NCBI RefSeq assembly: GCF_000263855.1
Contig: NZ_AJWX01000007.1
Coordinates: forward strand, 124,001-188,000
Direction of reading: 5' to 3'
Length of the DNA stretch: 64,000 nt
Source of the DNA: Pseudomonas sp. M47T1
GTDB taxonomy: Bacteria; Pseudomonadota; Gammaproteobacteria; Pseudomonadales; Pseudomonadaceae
A program made the position numbers and the translations under genes. Within the stretch, counting starts at the first letter, position 1, and every line of letters starts with the position of its first letter. This document shows, one piece after another, positions 35,198-47,441 of this stretch. Below the pieces are notes generated by a model. The model was not told where the DNA came from. It was given only the letters and a program-made list of their open reading frames with translations, and did not search any database.

Positions 35198-36094
35198 CTA
35201 CGGCCAATCCAGCGTCAGGCGACTCTCAAAGTGCCTTTCCTCACCACTGAGCGGATCCTTGAAGCGCAGGCTCTGCGCCAATAACTTTAGCGGTTTGCTG
35301 TAGTCATCTTCAGCGCCTTGCGCGCACACCTGCGGGTAGAACGGGTCGTTGCACAAGCTGGCACCCAGCGCCGTCATGTGGACGCGCAACTGATGGGTCT
35401 TGCCGGTGATCGGGTACAACAGGTAACGCCACAGATCCCCGTTCCTTTCGCCCACCTCCACCAACGTCTCGCTGTTGGGCTGGCCGTCGACCTCTTGCAT
35501 GCGAAAGAACGGCTCGCCATGCACCATGCGGCTCTTGTGCACCAACGGGAACGTCAAGTGCGGCAGCGCCGGGGCGATGGCGTGGTAGCGCTTGTCAATC
35601 TGCCGGTTGGGGAACAGCGACTGGTAGGCCGACCGCGTGTCGGGGTTGGCAGAGAACAGCACCAGCCCGGCGGTATGCCGGTCGATGCGGTGCAGGGGCA
35701 CCAGGTTGGGGTTGTCCAGGCGGCGGATCAGGCGGCGCAAGAGGGTATGCTCGACGTACTCGCCGGTTGGCGTCACCGGCAGGAAGTGCGGTTTGTCAGC
35801 TACCACCAGATGCTCGTCCACGTGGAGGATGTGCTCCTGGGCAGCAATGGGTTTCTCGTTGGGCACTTCACGGAAATAGTGAATGCGCAGGCCTTGCCGG
35901 TAGGCCAGGTTCACGTTGATCGGCTGGCCCTGGGCGTCCAGCACTCGCCCTCGGGCGATGCGGTCAAGCCACTGGGCGCGGTCGATGGCCTTGAAGTGAT
36001 CGCACAGGCAATCCAGCACGGTGACCCAGGGGCCAGGCGGCAAGCTGAGGGTGCTGGCCTGGTGCTGGGCGGGGTTGAACGTGCTGTCGGACAT
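35198..36094 (-). CDS. RluA-family pseudouridine synthase
   Basis: 298 residues. The catalytic motif LHRIDRHTAGLVLFS contains the nucleophilic Asp (HRIDR-x-T-x-GL). Upstream is DEHLVVADKPHFLPV, and downstream YLLYPITGKTHQLRVHMTALG, both family hallmarks. An N-terminal S4-like region is suggested by LDRIARGRVLDAQG. It would convert uridine to pseudouridine in rRNA or tRNA. The exact target (RluA, RluC, TruC or a Pseudomonas-specific type) cannot be assigned from sequence. Confidence 0.88.
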   Translation of the reverse strand: MSDSTFNPAQHQASTLSLPPGPWVTVLDCLCDHFKAIDRAQWLDRIARGRVLDAQGQPINVNLAYRQGLRIHYFREVPNEKPIAAQEHILHVDEHLVVADKPHFLPVTPTGEYVEHTLLRRLIRRLDNPNLVPLHRIDRHTAGLVLFSANPDTRSAYQSLFPNRQIDKRYHAIAPALPHLTFPLVHKSRMVHGEPFFRMQEVDGQPNSETLVEVGERNGDLWRYLLYPITGKTHQLRVHMTALGASLCNDPFYPQVCAQGAEDDYSKPLKLLAQSLRFKDPLSGEERHFESRLTLDWP

Positions 36095-36150
36095 GGGCGG
36101 GCTCTGGGCTCAATACAGCCTGGCATTATCCCCCAGCCGCGTGCCTGCTG

Positions 36151-36465
36151 TCATTGCGCATGGGCCTGGCGGGCAGCGTCGGTGAATTCCTTGAGCCAGC
36201 GCAGCACCTGCACCGCTTCCCAGCGGGTGGGGTCGTACAGGGCATAGAGCAGGCCTTCGTACCCCACCACATCCAGCGGGCGGTGATAGCCGGCACGCTG
36301 GAACAGCGCTTCGATTTCGGCGAAACAGGTGTTGAAGTGCAATTTGTTGAAGGGCGTCTTGCGTTCGGTCACCAGGCCATCGAGGCGCAGTTCCAGCACG
36401 GCTTCCTGGACCACTTCGGGGCTCATGCGATTGACGCTGTATTTCAATTGTTCGACGTTGACCAC
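36151..36465 (-). CDS. small conserved hypothetical, probably SOS-regulated
   Basis: 104 residues, cytoplasmic, with no motif I can name. The sequence is mixed alpha/beta: NVEQLKYSVNRMSPEVVQEAV, LRLDGLVTERKTPFNKLHF, FAEIEALFQRAGYHRPLDVVGY, and a helical C terminus rich in Trp and Arg. I chose the GTG at 36465 because AGAGGA lies eight bases upstream; the first ATG (MSPEVV) would lose ten well-formed residues. A perfect LexA box stands about 70 bases upstream with nothing else between, so DNA damage should induce it. The small protein could be a division inhibitor or repair factor, but nothing in the sequence decides that. Confidence 0.65.
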   Translation of the reverse strand: MVNVEQLKYSVNRMSPEVVQEAVLELRLDGLVTERKTPFNKLHFNTCFAEIEALFQRAGYHRPLDVVGYEGLLYALYDPTRWEAVQVLRWLKEFTDAARQAHAQ

Positions 36466-36535
36466 GCGGGCAATCCTCTGACTTCGTTGCTCAAGGCGCA
36501 CACCGGCGCCTTGTGGTAGTGTTCTTCCGTTAATA

Positions 36536-36551
36536 CTGTATTTATATACAG
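36536..36551 (-). promoter_or_regulatory. LexA (SOS) box
   Basis: CTGTATTTATATACAG fits the gammaproteobacterial LexA consensus CTGT-N8-ACAG exactly, with the usual AT-rich alternating centre. It lies 70 bases upstream of the small hypothetical gene on the minus strand and after the M15 peptidase stop. Confidence 0.88.
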
Positions 36552-36600
36552 CATAAGGATCACCGCCCCACCCGTCAATCCACAGATGATCGGTGGCCGC

Positions 36601-37032
36601 TCAGGCGACGCCTGCCAGATAACCGGTACCCTTGCGCAAGGTAAGTACCTGGCGCCGCGGGGCCCGGGCACTGACCGCCACATGGACCCAGCGGTCGAAC
36701 TCCAGGATCACCTGGTCGAAGGCCAGCGAGCTGTCCGCGATCAGTTCCACCACCTGACGCGGAGGTAACCCCACCACGGTGAAATCGGCCGCCAGGCCCT
36801 GCACATGGGCACTGTTGTCGGCACCGCCGATCAGCCGGTTCAGCGCCGGGCAGCGGTAGCCACTGCTGATCAGCAGCGGCGCCCCCACCAGCTCGCGCGC
36901 ACCTTCGAGCAATTGGCACAGGCGCTGCAGATTGGCGATGGTTGGCGCATCGGGGGTGTTGTCGATGCCGGCCTTGCGGGCCGTGGGGGACTCAATCAAT
37001 TCTTGCAGGGTGAAGTGTTCGCTGAGGTTCAT
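36601..37032 (-). CDS. M15 family zinc D-Ala-D-Ala carboxypeptidase-like (phage endolysin-type)
   Basis: 143 residues, single domain, no signal peptide. Metal-site pattern: the SAHVQGLAADF motif (S-x-H-x6-D) gives the first His and Asp, and WVHVAVS gives the third His. LISSGYRCPALNRLIGG is the typical substrate-side motif. The sequence begins MNLSEHFTLQELIES, as in Peptidase_M15_3 proteins found in phages and in chromosomes as single genes. It would cut peptide cross-bridges or stem peptides of peptidoglycan, but without a signal it must stay cytoplasmic or be released by lysis. AAGGAG sits seven bases before the ATG. Confidence 0.85.
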   Translation of the reverse strand: MNLSEHFTLQELIESPTARKAGIDNTPDAPTIANLQRLCQLLEGARELVGAPLLISSGYRCPALNRLIGGADNSAHVQGLAADFTVVGLPPRQVVELIADSSLAFDQVILEFDRWVHVAVSARAPRRQVLTLRKGTGYLAGVA

Positions 37033-37146
37033 GTTGTCGCTCCTTGACAGCCACTGGGTAGGCGCCGGCCTTCTCGGTGACCGGCGATGGTACGTGCAGT
37101 TATCTATGCAGGAGGGGCAACGAGGCAGCGGGAAAACCTGCACCGG

Positions 37147-37383
37147 TCAGCGAACGAAGGCAACCACCTGGTCGGTGTCGAACGGCCAGCGCAGTTCGGC
37201 ACCGGTGTCGACGCGGCGCAGCACGGGGATGTGCATTGCATACAGGTCAAACAGCGGTGAATACTCAGCGATATCAATCAGCTCCACCTGCAGGCCGTGC
37301 TCAACCAATGGCATGAGTTCGAACTCCGCCAACTCGCACAGGTGACAACCCGGGGTTCCCAGCAATTGGCATTCGGCAGGCAT
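37147..37383 (-). CDS. glutaredoxin-like protein (DUF836 family)
   Basis: 78 residues, thioredoxin fold. The redox motif is CHLC in LLGTPGCHLCELAEFEL, and the cis-Pro loop is HIPVLRRVDTG. The C terminus WPFDTDQVVAFV is typical of short bacterial glutaredoxin-like proteins. The role is probably thiol exchange, but the partner is unknown. The start is uncertain between ATG 37383 and GTG 37404; neither has a clear ribosome site. It lies downstream of amt and could be read from the same transcript. Confidence 0.83.
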   Translation of the reverse strand: MPAECQLLGTPGCHLCELAEFELMPLVEHGLQVELIDIAEYSPLFDLYAMHIPVLRRVDTGAELRWPFDTDQVVAFVR

Positions 37384-37456
37384 GGGGCGGATACCGTTGT
37401 TCACACGATGACGACCATTTTAAAACCCCGCGCCAATGGTCGTCGAGCCGCGAATT

Positions 37457-38665
37457 TCAGTCGTGGCTCACGGCACCGATCTTGTGCAACGACAGGTCGG
37501 CACCGTAATACTCCTGCTCTTGGCTCAAGCGAATACCGCACACCAGCTTGAGCACGCCGTACACGGCGAAGCCGCCCACCAGTGCCACAACGATGCCCGC
37601 CAGGCTGCCCAGCACTTGCACGCTCAGACTCACACCGCCGATGCCGCCCAGGGCCTTCTGGCCGAAGATTCCGCACGCCACCCCACCCCACACGCCGCAG
37701 ATACCGTGCAAGGGCCACACACCCAGCACGTCATCGATTTTCCATTTGCCTTGGGCGGCAATGAAGCAGCCAACAAACAGCGCGCCGGCGATAGCGCCGG
37801 TCACTAGCGCGCCCACCGGGTGCATCAGGTCGGAGCCGGCGCACACCGCCACCAGCCCGGCCAGCGGGCCGTTGTGCAGGAAGCCGGGGTCATTGCGGCC
37901 CACGATCAGGGCAGCGATGGTGCCGCCCACCATGGCCATCAACGAATTGATCGCCACCAGGCCACTCATGCCTGCCACGCTCTGGGCGCTCATGACGTTG
38001 AAGCCGAACCAGCCCACCATCAGAATCCACGAGCCCAGGGCCAGGAACGGAATGTTCGACGGCGCAAACGCCACAAGGCGCCCATCACGGTAGCGTCCCT
38101 GACGCGGCCCCAGCAACAGCACCGCAGCCAATGCCAGCCAACCACCCATGGCGTGCACCACCACGGAACCTGCGAAGTCATGGAAGGTGGCGCCAAAATG
38201 CGCAAGCAACCACGGCTGCACGCCGTAATTGCCGTTCCAGGCAATGCCTTCGAAGAATGGGTAGACAAAGGCGACGATCAAGGTGGTGGCGCACAACTGC
38301 GGCACACAGCGCGCCCGCTCGGCGATGCCGCCGGAAATGATCGCCGGAATCGCCGCGGCAAAGGTCAGCAGGAAGAAGAACTTCACCAGCGCATAACCAT
38401 GGTCGGCGCTCAATTCGCTGGCCGGGGCAATGAACGTCACGCCATAGGCGATCCAGTAGCCTATAAAGAAATAGGCCAGGGTCGACACGGCGAAATCGCT
38501 GAGGATCTTGCACAGGGCATTGACCTGGTTCTTCTGGCGAACGGTGCCAACTTCCAGGAAGGCAAAACCGGCGTGCATGGCCAGTACCATGACAGCGCCC
38601 ATCAGCAGGAACAGGGTGTTGGAGCCGTGAATCAACGTTTGCACGGCGCTTTGCAGATTATCCAT
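37457..38665 (-). CDS. amtB: ammonium transporter Amt
   Basis: 402 residues, 11 membrane helices. Family landmarks are LMGAVMVLAMHAGFAFLEVGTVRQKN, the His-containing FHDFAGSVVVHAMGGWLALA (pore His in DFAGSxVVH), and WPLHGICGVWGGVACGIFG (second pore His). It is an inner-membrane NH4+/NH3 channel, usually opposed by PII (GlnK). No glnK is adjacent and I find no clear sigma-54 -24/-12 promoter, so it may not be the main nitrogen-controlled copy. The ATG at 38665 gives the usual N terminus; its ribosome site is weak. Confidence 0.92.
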   Translation of the reverse strand: MDNLQSAVQTLIHGSNTLFLLMGAVMVLAMHAGFAFLEVGTVRQKNQVNALCKILSDFAVSTLAYFFIGYWIAYGVTFIAPASELSADHGYALVKFFFLLTFAAAIPAIISGGIAERARCVPQLCATTLIVAFVYPFFEGIAWNGNYGVQPWLLAHFGATFHDFAGSVVVHAMGGWLALAAVLLLGPRQGRYRDGRLVAFAPSNIPFLALGSWILMVGWFGFNVMSAQSVAGMSGLVAINSLMAMVGGTIAALIVGRNDPGFLHNGPLAGLVAVCAGSDLMHPVGALVTGAIAGALFVGCFIAAQGKWKIDDVLGVWPLHGICGVWGGVACGIFGQKALGGIGGVSLSVQVLGSLAGIVVALVGGFAVYGVLKLVCGIRLSQEQEYYGADLSLHKIGAVSHD

Positions 38666-38960
38666 CGAGAAGGCAGACCTGAGATCAGGAAAAAGAGCAC
38701 CAAAGCAGGTCGACCGATGAGTCACCGCACCAATATGGGACGGCGAGTACGCTCATTATTCGACTGCGTGGTAATTTTTCCTCGGGGTTATTTCGTTTGG
38801 GTTAAGGTTCTTTACCGAGCGCAGGCTCTGGCGCGCCGATTCGGCGCACGTGCCCGCTGTTATGCACCAAGTAAAAGCAAAAGCTGTACCAGACAATCGT
38901 GAAGGAACCTTCAGAAACCCTGGCTACTCGAAACACCAGACGCCCACAATGGAGAGCATC

Positions 38961-39275
38961 ATGGCCCGCACCACGGCAAAGACTGCGCAAGACGTACTGA
39001 TGGCTGATTTTCAGACGTTGGTGCGCGACACCGAAAAACTGCTGGACCACACCAAGACCCTGGCGGGCGATCAGGCCGACGAGCTTCGCGAGCAAATTCA
39101 CGACAGCCTGCTGCGCGCCCGCGAAACCCTGAAGGCCACCGAACAGTCGCTGCGCCTCAAGGGCGAAGCCGCCGTGGCCAAAACCGAGGAATACGTGCAG
39201 GAAAACCCTTGGCAGTCCATCGGCATCGCGGCCGGCGTGGGCTTTCTCATCGGCCTGCTGGCCACAAGGCGCTGA
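38961..39275 (+). CDS. DUF883 family protein (YqjD/ElaB-like)
   Basis: 104 residues: an amphipathic helical, Glu/Lys/Ala-rich stretch (ARTTAKTAQDVLMADFQ...TLVRDTEKLL) predicted as a coiled coil, then a C-terminal membrane helix (SIGIAAGVGFLIGLLATRR) with the NPW(Q)SIG motif before it. YqjD and ElaB are tail-anchored inner-membrane proteins that bind ribosomes in stationary phase in E. coli. GGAG six bases before ATG 38961 fixes the start. First gene of a three-gene operon. Confidence 0.88.
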   Translation: MARTTAKTAQDVLMADFQTLVRDTEKLLDHTKTLAGDQADELREQIHDSLLRARETLKATEQSLRLKGEAAVAKTEEYVQENPWQSIGIAAGVGFLIGLLATRR

Positions 39276-39278
39276 CCC

Positions 39279-39665
39279 ATGGCTTTGGACATGGATTCGA
39301 AATCGACGGCCGCCGGGCCGTCGTCGCGGCGCCTGGGCGCGGCTCTGCTGGGGCTGCTGCACAGCCACGTGGAGCTGTTCGGCATTGAATTGCAAGAACA
39401 GAAATCACGTACCCTGAGCCTGCTGCTGTTTGCCGGCCTGGCGCTGGTGTTCGCTTTGCTGGCGCTGGTGGCGTTGTCGGGGCTGATCCTGATTTTGCTG
39501 TGGGACAACTACCGCATGGTGGGCATGATCGGCTTGTGCCTGTTCTACCTGCTGGCCGGGCTGTTCTGTGCCATGCGCCTCAAGGCAGCGATCTTCGACG
39601 AATCTTCGCCGTTCAGCGGCACCCTTGAAGAGCTGGCCAACGACCGGGAGCGCCTGTTGCCATGA
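39279..39665 (+). CDS. phage holin family protein YqjE-like
   Basis: 128 residues. The N-terminal segment LLGLLHSHVELFGIELQEQKSR is the YqjE/Holin_3_6 signature, followed by two adjacent membrane helices (LLLFAGLALVFALLALVALSGL and VGMIGLCLFYLLAGLF). Despite the family name it is a chromosomal membrane protein, not a phage holin. It starts three bases after the DUF883 gene and overlaps the next by four, as in the E. coli yqjD-yqjE-yqjK operon. Confidence 0.87.
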   Translation: MALDMDSKSTAAGPSSRRLGAALLGLLHSHVELFGIELQEQKSRTLSLLLFAGLALVFALLALVALSGLILILLWDNYRMVGMIGLCLFYLLAGLFCAMRLKAAIFDESSPFSGTLEELANDRERLLP

Positions 39666-39994
39666 GTGCACCCAACCTGCCACAGAACCAGTCGCGGCGC
39701 GAAATGCGCAAGGCGTTGATCCGCCTGCGCATGGAAATGCACCGCCAGGAAATTCGCCACGAGTCGGGCCAGCTGGTCAACCCGTTGAATCGGTTGCGCG
39801 GCATGGGCCAATCCGTGCAGGACGGCTTGGGCATCAAGCATGCACCGTTATGGGGCCTGGCCGGGGTTGTGCTGCTGGGCTTTTTGACCGGCAAGGGCGC
39901 CAAGAGCAACGGTGTGGGCGGCCTTACCCGCCTGGTACGGCTAGGCACGAGCCTGATGCCATTGATCAAACTCGCACTGCAACGAAAAGATTAG
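39662..39994 (+). CDS. YqjK-like hypothetical membrane protein
   Basis: 110 residues. A basic N-terminal helix (SRREMRKALIRLRMEMHRQEIRHE), a short linker, then one hydrophobic helix (LWGLAGVVLLGFLTG) and a basic amphipathic tail. Position (ATGA overlap with yqjE) and size match YqjK of the same operon in E. coli. The function is unknown; envelope or stationary-phase roles are suggested by the neighbours only. Confidence 0.78.
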   Translation: MSAPNLPQNQSRREMRKALIRLRMEMHRQEIRHESGQLVNPLNRLRGMGQSVQDGLGIKHAPLWGLAGVVLLGFLTGKGAKSNGVGGLTRLVRLGTSLMPLIKLALQRKD

Positions 39995-40060
39995 TGCCAT
40001 CATTTGGCTACATTCTTGCAAGAGCGGTCAGTCTCGCCACACGCCATCTGAGGAGTCGCC

Positions 40061-41227
40061 GTGTTCGACGGGCAACCGCTCGCCTGGTTTCAGCCGTTCA
40101 TCGACACCGCCACCGGCCGCATCGCCGGCGTTGAAGCCTTGGGCCGTCTGCGCCAGGCCGACGGTCAGGTGCAATCGGTAGGACCGCTGTTTGCCGACCC
40201 TCGCACCCTGCCAGCCGCACTGCGGCGCCTGGATCGGCAGATCCGCGGCGATGCCTTGGGCCGCCTGGCCGAAGCGCCTCAAGACTGGTTCCTGAGCCTC
40301 AATATCTCGCCACGCTGGATCAGCCGCCTGCGCGACGACCAACCGCTGCCCAGCCTCAACCAGTTGCAGCGCCATGGCGTTGCGCCGCAACGGGTGGTAT
40401 TTGAAATCACCGAGTTGGGCGGTGACAGCCGTCGCCTTAGCCAGGTGGTGCAACGCTACCGCGAGGCCGGGGCGCGCATCGCCATCGACGACTTTGGCGC
40501 CGGCTACTCCCAGCTTGACCGCGTGCTGGCGCTGCAGCCGGACATTCTCAAGCTCGACATGCGCCTGTTCCAGGCCGCGGCCCGCGGCGGCCCCAGCAGC
40601 GAAGTGGTGAAGGCCCTGGCGCAGATGGCGGAAAAGACCGGCTGCTGGATCATTGCCGAAGGCGTGGAAACCGAAGCCGAGCTCAATTTCGCCCTGGAGT
40701 GCGGTTCGCGTTACGTGCAGGGCTACCTGTTCGCCCGCGCCGAACCGCACTTTTTCCCCACCGATGCCTTCGTCGCCCGCTTTGCTGCCCTGCGCGAGCG
40801 CTACGTGCAACAGAAACTGGGCGAGCGCGCCCGGCTGATGAACCTGCGCCAACAATTGATCAAGCTGATGGCCATCCTGCACCCCTGGGCCCAGGCGGGC
40901 GCGCCCCTGAGCGAACTGCCGCAACTGGACGCCTACCCCTGGCTGCTGCGCTTCTACCAGTGCGACCGCCACGGCACGCAACTGACGCCGAACATGGAAT
41001 GGCGCCACAACGCCTGGCACGCCGACCCCAGCTACCTGGGCCACAACTGGTCCTGGCGCCCCTACTTCTACCACTTGCTGGCAGAAGGCTGGGACGAGCG
41101 CCGCCTGATCCTGTCCAACACCTACCGCGACGCTACTAGCAACCAGTACTGCCTCACCGCCGGGCAGTTCTTTGATAACGGCCAGCGCCTGCTGTTGATT
41201 GACGTAGACGCGGCGCAGCTGGGCTGA
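40061..41227 (+). CDS. EAL domain c-di-GMP phosphodiesterase with YkuI_C-like domain
   Basis: 388 residues, cytoplasmic. The EAL domain (about 1-240) keeps its catalytic set: EALGRLR, the metal Asn in SLNISP, FEITELG, IDDFGAGYS (loop 6 DDFG), KLDMRLF and AEGVETEAEL with QGYLF. It should hydrolyse c-di-GMP. The C-terminal 140 residues (WAQAGAPLSELPQL, YQCDRHGTQLTPNM, LGHNWSWRPYFYHLL, LTAGQFFDNGQRLLLIDVD) look like the PAS-like ligand domain of B. subtilis YkuI, suggesting ligand control of activity. GTG start with AGGAG five bases upstream. Confidence 0.88.
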   Translation: MFDGQPLAWFQPFIDTATGRIAGVEALGRLRQADGQVQSVGPLFADPRTLPAALRRLDRQIRGDALGRLAEAPQDWFLSLNISPRWISRLRDDQPLPSLNQLQRHGVAPQRVVFEITELGGDSRRLSQVVQRYREAGARIAIDDFGAGYSQLDRVLALQPDILKLDMRLFQAAARGGPSSEVVKALAQMAEKTGCWIIAEGVETEAELNFALECGSRYVQGYLFARAEPHFFPTDAFVARFAALRERYVQQKLGERARLMNLRQQLIKLMAILHPWAQAGAPLSELPQLDAYPWLLRFYQCDRHGTQLTPNMEWRHNAWHADPSYLGHNWSWRPYFYHLLAEGWDERRLILSNTYRDATSNQYCLTAGQFFDNGQRLLLIDVDAAQLG

Positions 41228-41236
41228 GGTATCCAC

Positions 41237-41252
41237 GTAGCCTGGCGGCAGC
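41237..41252. repeat. copy of dispersed GTAGCCTGGCGGCAGC repeat
   Basis: Nine bases after the EAL stop. It matches the repeat core at 35161, 50468 and 52618 with one difference (T for C at position 2). Confidence 0.7.
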
Positions 41253-41338
41253 GGCGTGGTTGAAACACCATTAAAACTTGCACGAATCCCGCCAAACCCC
41301 GAAGCTCAAGCTCAATCACGCTTTCAGGAGATTCGGCC

Positions 41339-42670
41339 TTGGATTGGCTTACCCTGCTCAACCGCGAACGTCTCGGCAAGATCCTGCACAGCCCTGAAGA
41401 GCTGGGCCGCAGCCCCTTTCACAAGGACCACGACCGGGTCATTTTCTCCGGTGCCTTCCGCCGCCTGGGCCGCAAGACCCAAGTGCACCCCGTGACCAGC
41501 AATGACCACATTCACACGCGCCTTACCCATTCGCTGGAAGTCAGTTGCGTGGGCCGTTCGCTGGGCATGCGCGTGGGTGAAACCCTGCGCGACCAGTTGC
41601 CCAGCTGGTGCGAACCCAGCGACCTGGGCATGGTGGTGCAGTCGGCGTGCCTGGCCCATGACATTGGCAACCCGCCCTTCGGCCATTCCGGCGAGGACGC
41701 CATTCGCCACTGGTTCCAGCAGGCCGCGGGCCGCGGCTGGCTGGACGGCATGACCCCGACCCAGCAAAACGATTTCCTCAATTTCGAAGGCAACGCCCAG
41801 GGCTTTCGCGTGCTCACCCAACTCGAATACCACCAGTTCGACGGTGGCATGCGCCTGACCTACGCCACTCTGGGCACCTACCTGAAGTACCCGTGGACCG
41901 CTCGCCATGCCGACTCCCTGGGCTACAAGAAGCACAAGTTCGGCTGCTACCAGAGCGAGTTGCCGTTGCTTGAGCAGATCGCCCACAAACTGGGCCTGCC
42001 ACAACTGGAAGACCAGCGCTGGGCGCGGCACCCATTGGTGTACTTGATGGAGGCCGCCGACGACATCTGCTACGCGCTGATCGATCTGGAAGACGGCCTG
42101 GAAATGGACTTGCTCGACTACGCCGAAGTCGAATCGCTGCTGCTGGGCCTGGTGGGCGACGACTTGCCGGAAACCTACCGCCAACTGGGACCGCTGGATT
42201 CACGCCGGCGCAAACTGGCGATCCTGCGCGGCAAGGCCATCGAGCACCTGACCAACGCCGCCGCACGGGCCTTCGTCGAGCAACAGGACGCCCTGCTGGC
42301 CGGCACCCTGCAGGGCGACCTGGTGGAACACATGCACGGCCCGGCCAAGCGCTGCGTGCTCAGTGCCAAGGACATGGCGCGCAAGAAAATTTTCCAGGAC
42401 AAGCGCAAGACCCTGCACGAAATCGGCGCCTACACCACCCTGGAAATCCTCCTCAACGCCTTGTGTGGCGCCGCGCTGGAACAGCACGGCGGCCAGCAGC
42501 CCTCATTCAAGAACCGGCGCATTCTCGACCTGCTCGGCAACAGCGCCCCCAACCCTGACGGTTCGCTGCATGCCTCGTTCCTGCGCATGATCGACTTCAT
42601 CGCCGGCATGACCGACAGCTATGCCAGTGAGATGGCACGGGAAATGACCGGCCGCTCCAGTCCGCAGTGA
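41339..42670 (+). CDS. dgt: deoxyguanosinetriphosphate triphosphohydrolase-like protein
   Basis: 443 residues, an HD-superfamily dNTP triphosphohydrolase. Key motifs are [23 protein letters not shown] (first His), [19 protein letters not shown] (HD plus the dGTPase-specific GNPPFGH), and [18 protein letters not shown] (metal-binding Asp). It hydrolyses dNTPs to nucleoside and triphosphate, affecting dNTP pools and mutation. The TTG start at 41339 follows AGGAG by eight bases and gives the family's [13 protein letters not shown] beginning. Confidence 0.92.
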   Translation: MDWLTLLNRERLGKILHSPEELGRSPFHKDHDRVIFSGAFRRLGRKTQVHPVTSNDHIHTRLTHSLEVSCVGRSLGMRVGETLRDQLPSWCEPSDLGMVVQSACLAHDIGNPPFGHSGEDAIRHWFQQAAGRGWLDGMTPTQQNDFLNFEGNAQGFRVLTQLEYHQFDGGMRLTYATLGTYLKYPWTARHADSLGYKKHKFGCYQSELPLLEQIAHKLGLPQLEDQRWARHPLVYLMEAADDICYALIDLEDGLEMDLLDYAEVESLLLGLVGDDLPETYRQLGPLDSRRRKLAILRGKAIEHLTNAAARAFVEQQDALLAGTLQGDLVEHMHGPAKRCVLSAKDMARKKIFQDKRKTLHEIGAYTTLEILLNALCGAALEQHGGQQPSFKNRRILDLLGNSAPNPDGSLHASFLRMIDFIAGMTDSYASEMAREMTGRSSPQ

Positions 42671-43111
42671 CCTGCAGCGGTGGCCCCAGACGGGGGCCAC
42701 CCTCCCCTGCATCACCTTCGGAAAAAACCTACGATACTTTCAGAAGCGTCCTCTCGCCGGCACCGTCCTGCCCGGGGAATAATCTGTCGCAGCTGTAAGG
42801 GAAATCCCTTCAAGCGTGTAAGACCTATACTAGAAACTTCAGGCCCCACGCGCCGCTGGCGAACACACCCCCCACTAAGTGAATATTTACATACAACTTT
42901 ACCGCTTGTGAAAATACACTTTCATTCCGTCACAAAGCCATCACACTATTACCTTGACACCCTAGAAAAACGCTTTTAGCTGTATTCTTAAACTACAATT
43001 TCTGTAGGAAGTTTCCTATATGGCGCAGACGGCTATCTTTCTTCATATGCCACCCTCTGCAACTGGGCTAATGTGCGCTTTTTCTTCGTCGCCTGTATGG
43101 GAAAGTTATTT
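42671..43111. other. AT-rich promoter region of the BvgA/BvgS-like pair
   Basis: After the dgt stem-loop, about 42870-43060 is clearly AT-richer than the surroundings. It contains a perfect -35 hexamer TTGACA (42954-42959) with TAGCTG 17 bases further on as a weak -10, and a palindrome TAGGAA-GT-TTCCTA at 43005-43018. No gene is visible. The leader to the response-regulator start would be about 120 bases. Confidence 0.45.
42680..42701 (+). terminator. stem-loop after dgt
   Basis: GGTGGCCCC and GGGGCCACC form a nine-bp stem around a short AGACG loop just after the dgt stop. No clear T-run follows, so termination strength is uncertain. Confidence 0.55.
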
Positions 43112-43734
43112 ATGAGCACCGCTTTTATCGTTGACGACCATCCGGTCATCCGCCTCGCCGTACGGTTCCTGCTGGAAAAAGAGGGCTACACCGTGATCGG
43201 CGAATGTGACAACGGCGTCGACGCCATGCAGATCATCCGCGAGAACCCGCCGGACCTGATCATTCTCGACATCAGCATCCCGCGTCTGGATGGCCTGGAA
43301 GTGCTTGCACGCTTCCAGACCATGAACATCGGCCCGAAAATTCTTGTACTCACCGCGCAGACACCGGCCTTGTTCACCTTTCGCTGCATGCAGTCGGGCG
43401 CCGCCGGTTACGTGTGCAAACAGGAAGCCCTGGGGGAACTGAGCAGCGCCATCAAGGCGGTGATGTCCGGTTATAACTACTTCCCCAGCGAGGCCCTCAA
43501 CCCTCCGAACCTGGACGACTGCGGGCGCAATGAAATAGAACGCTTCAAGGCCGTCAACGACCGTGAGTTGATGGTCTTGCAACTGTTTGCCCAAGGGCGT
43601 TCAAACAAGGAAATCGCCAAGGGTATGTTTCTCAGTAACAAGACCGTCAGCACCTACAAGAAACGACTGATGCAGAAACTGCAAGTGGCTTCATTGGTTG
43701 AACTGATTGAAATTGCCAAACGCAATGCCCTTGT

Positions 43735-43738
<4 letters not shown>
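43112..43738 (+). CDS. BvgA/EvgA-like response regulator
   Basis: 208 residues. The receiver domain has AFIVDDHPVIRLAVRFLL (acidic pair), phospho-acceptor Asp53 in LIILDISIPRLDG and the conserved Lys in YVCKQEAL. A LuxR-type helix-turn-helix at the C terminus (VLQLFAQGRSNKEIAKGMFLSNKTVSTYKKRLM) binds DNA. It overlaps the kinase gene (ATGA), so it is the expected output of that phosphorelay. The ATG at 43112 is chosen; the upstream ATG at 43097 would add a short hydrophobic tail. Regulon unknown. Confidence 0.88.
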
Positions 43739-47307
<3,569 letters not shown>

Positions 47308-47441
47308 GGCAGCAGGCTTGTCAACGGCCATTCCGTTAGCCATTATCGGCCCGCAAGGGCTGCGGTGATCAGGCTCTGCACGCTGTCGCGCCTTGACTAT
47401 GCTTGGCGGGCGGTGAACGCATCCTCAAGGAGTGATTCGCG

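Noticed and set aside
38666..38960. Sigma-54 promoter for amtB
   Set aside because: No TGGCAC-N5-TTGC arrangement with correct spacing is visible on the minus strand upstream of the gene.
39279..39994. Prophage lysis module suggested by the holin-family protein and the nearby M15 peptidase
   Set aside because: The holin-family gene is the YqjE member of a chromosomal yqjD-yqjE-yqjK trio, and no capsid, tail, integrase or repressor genes are nearby.
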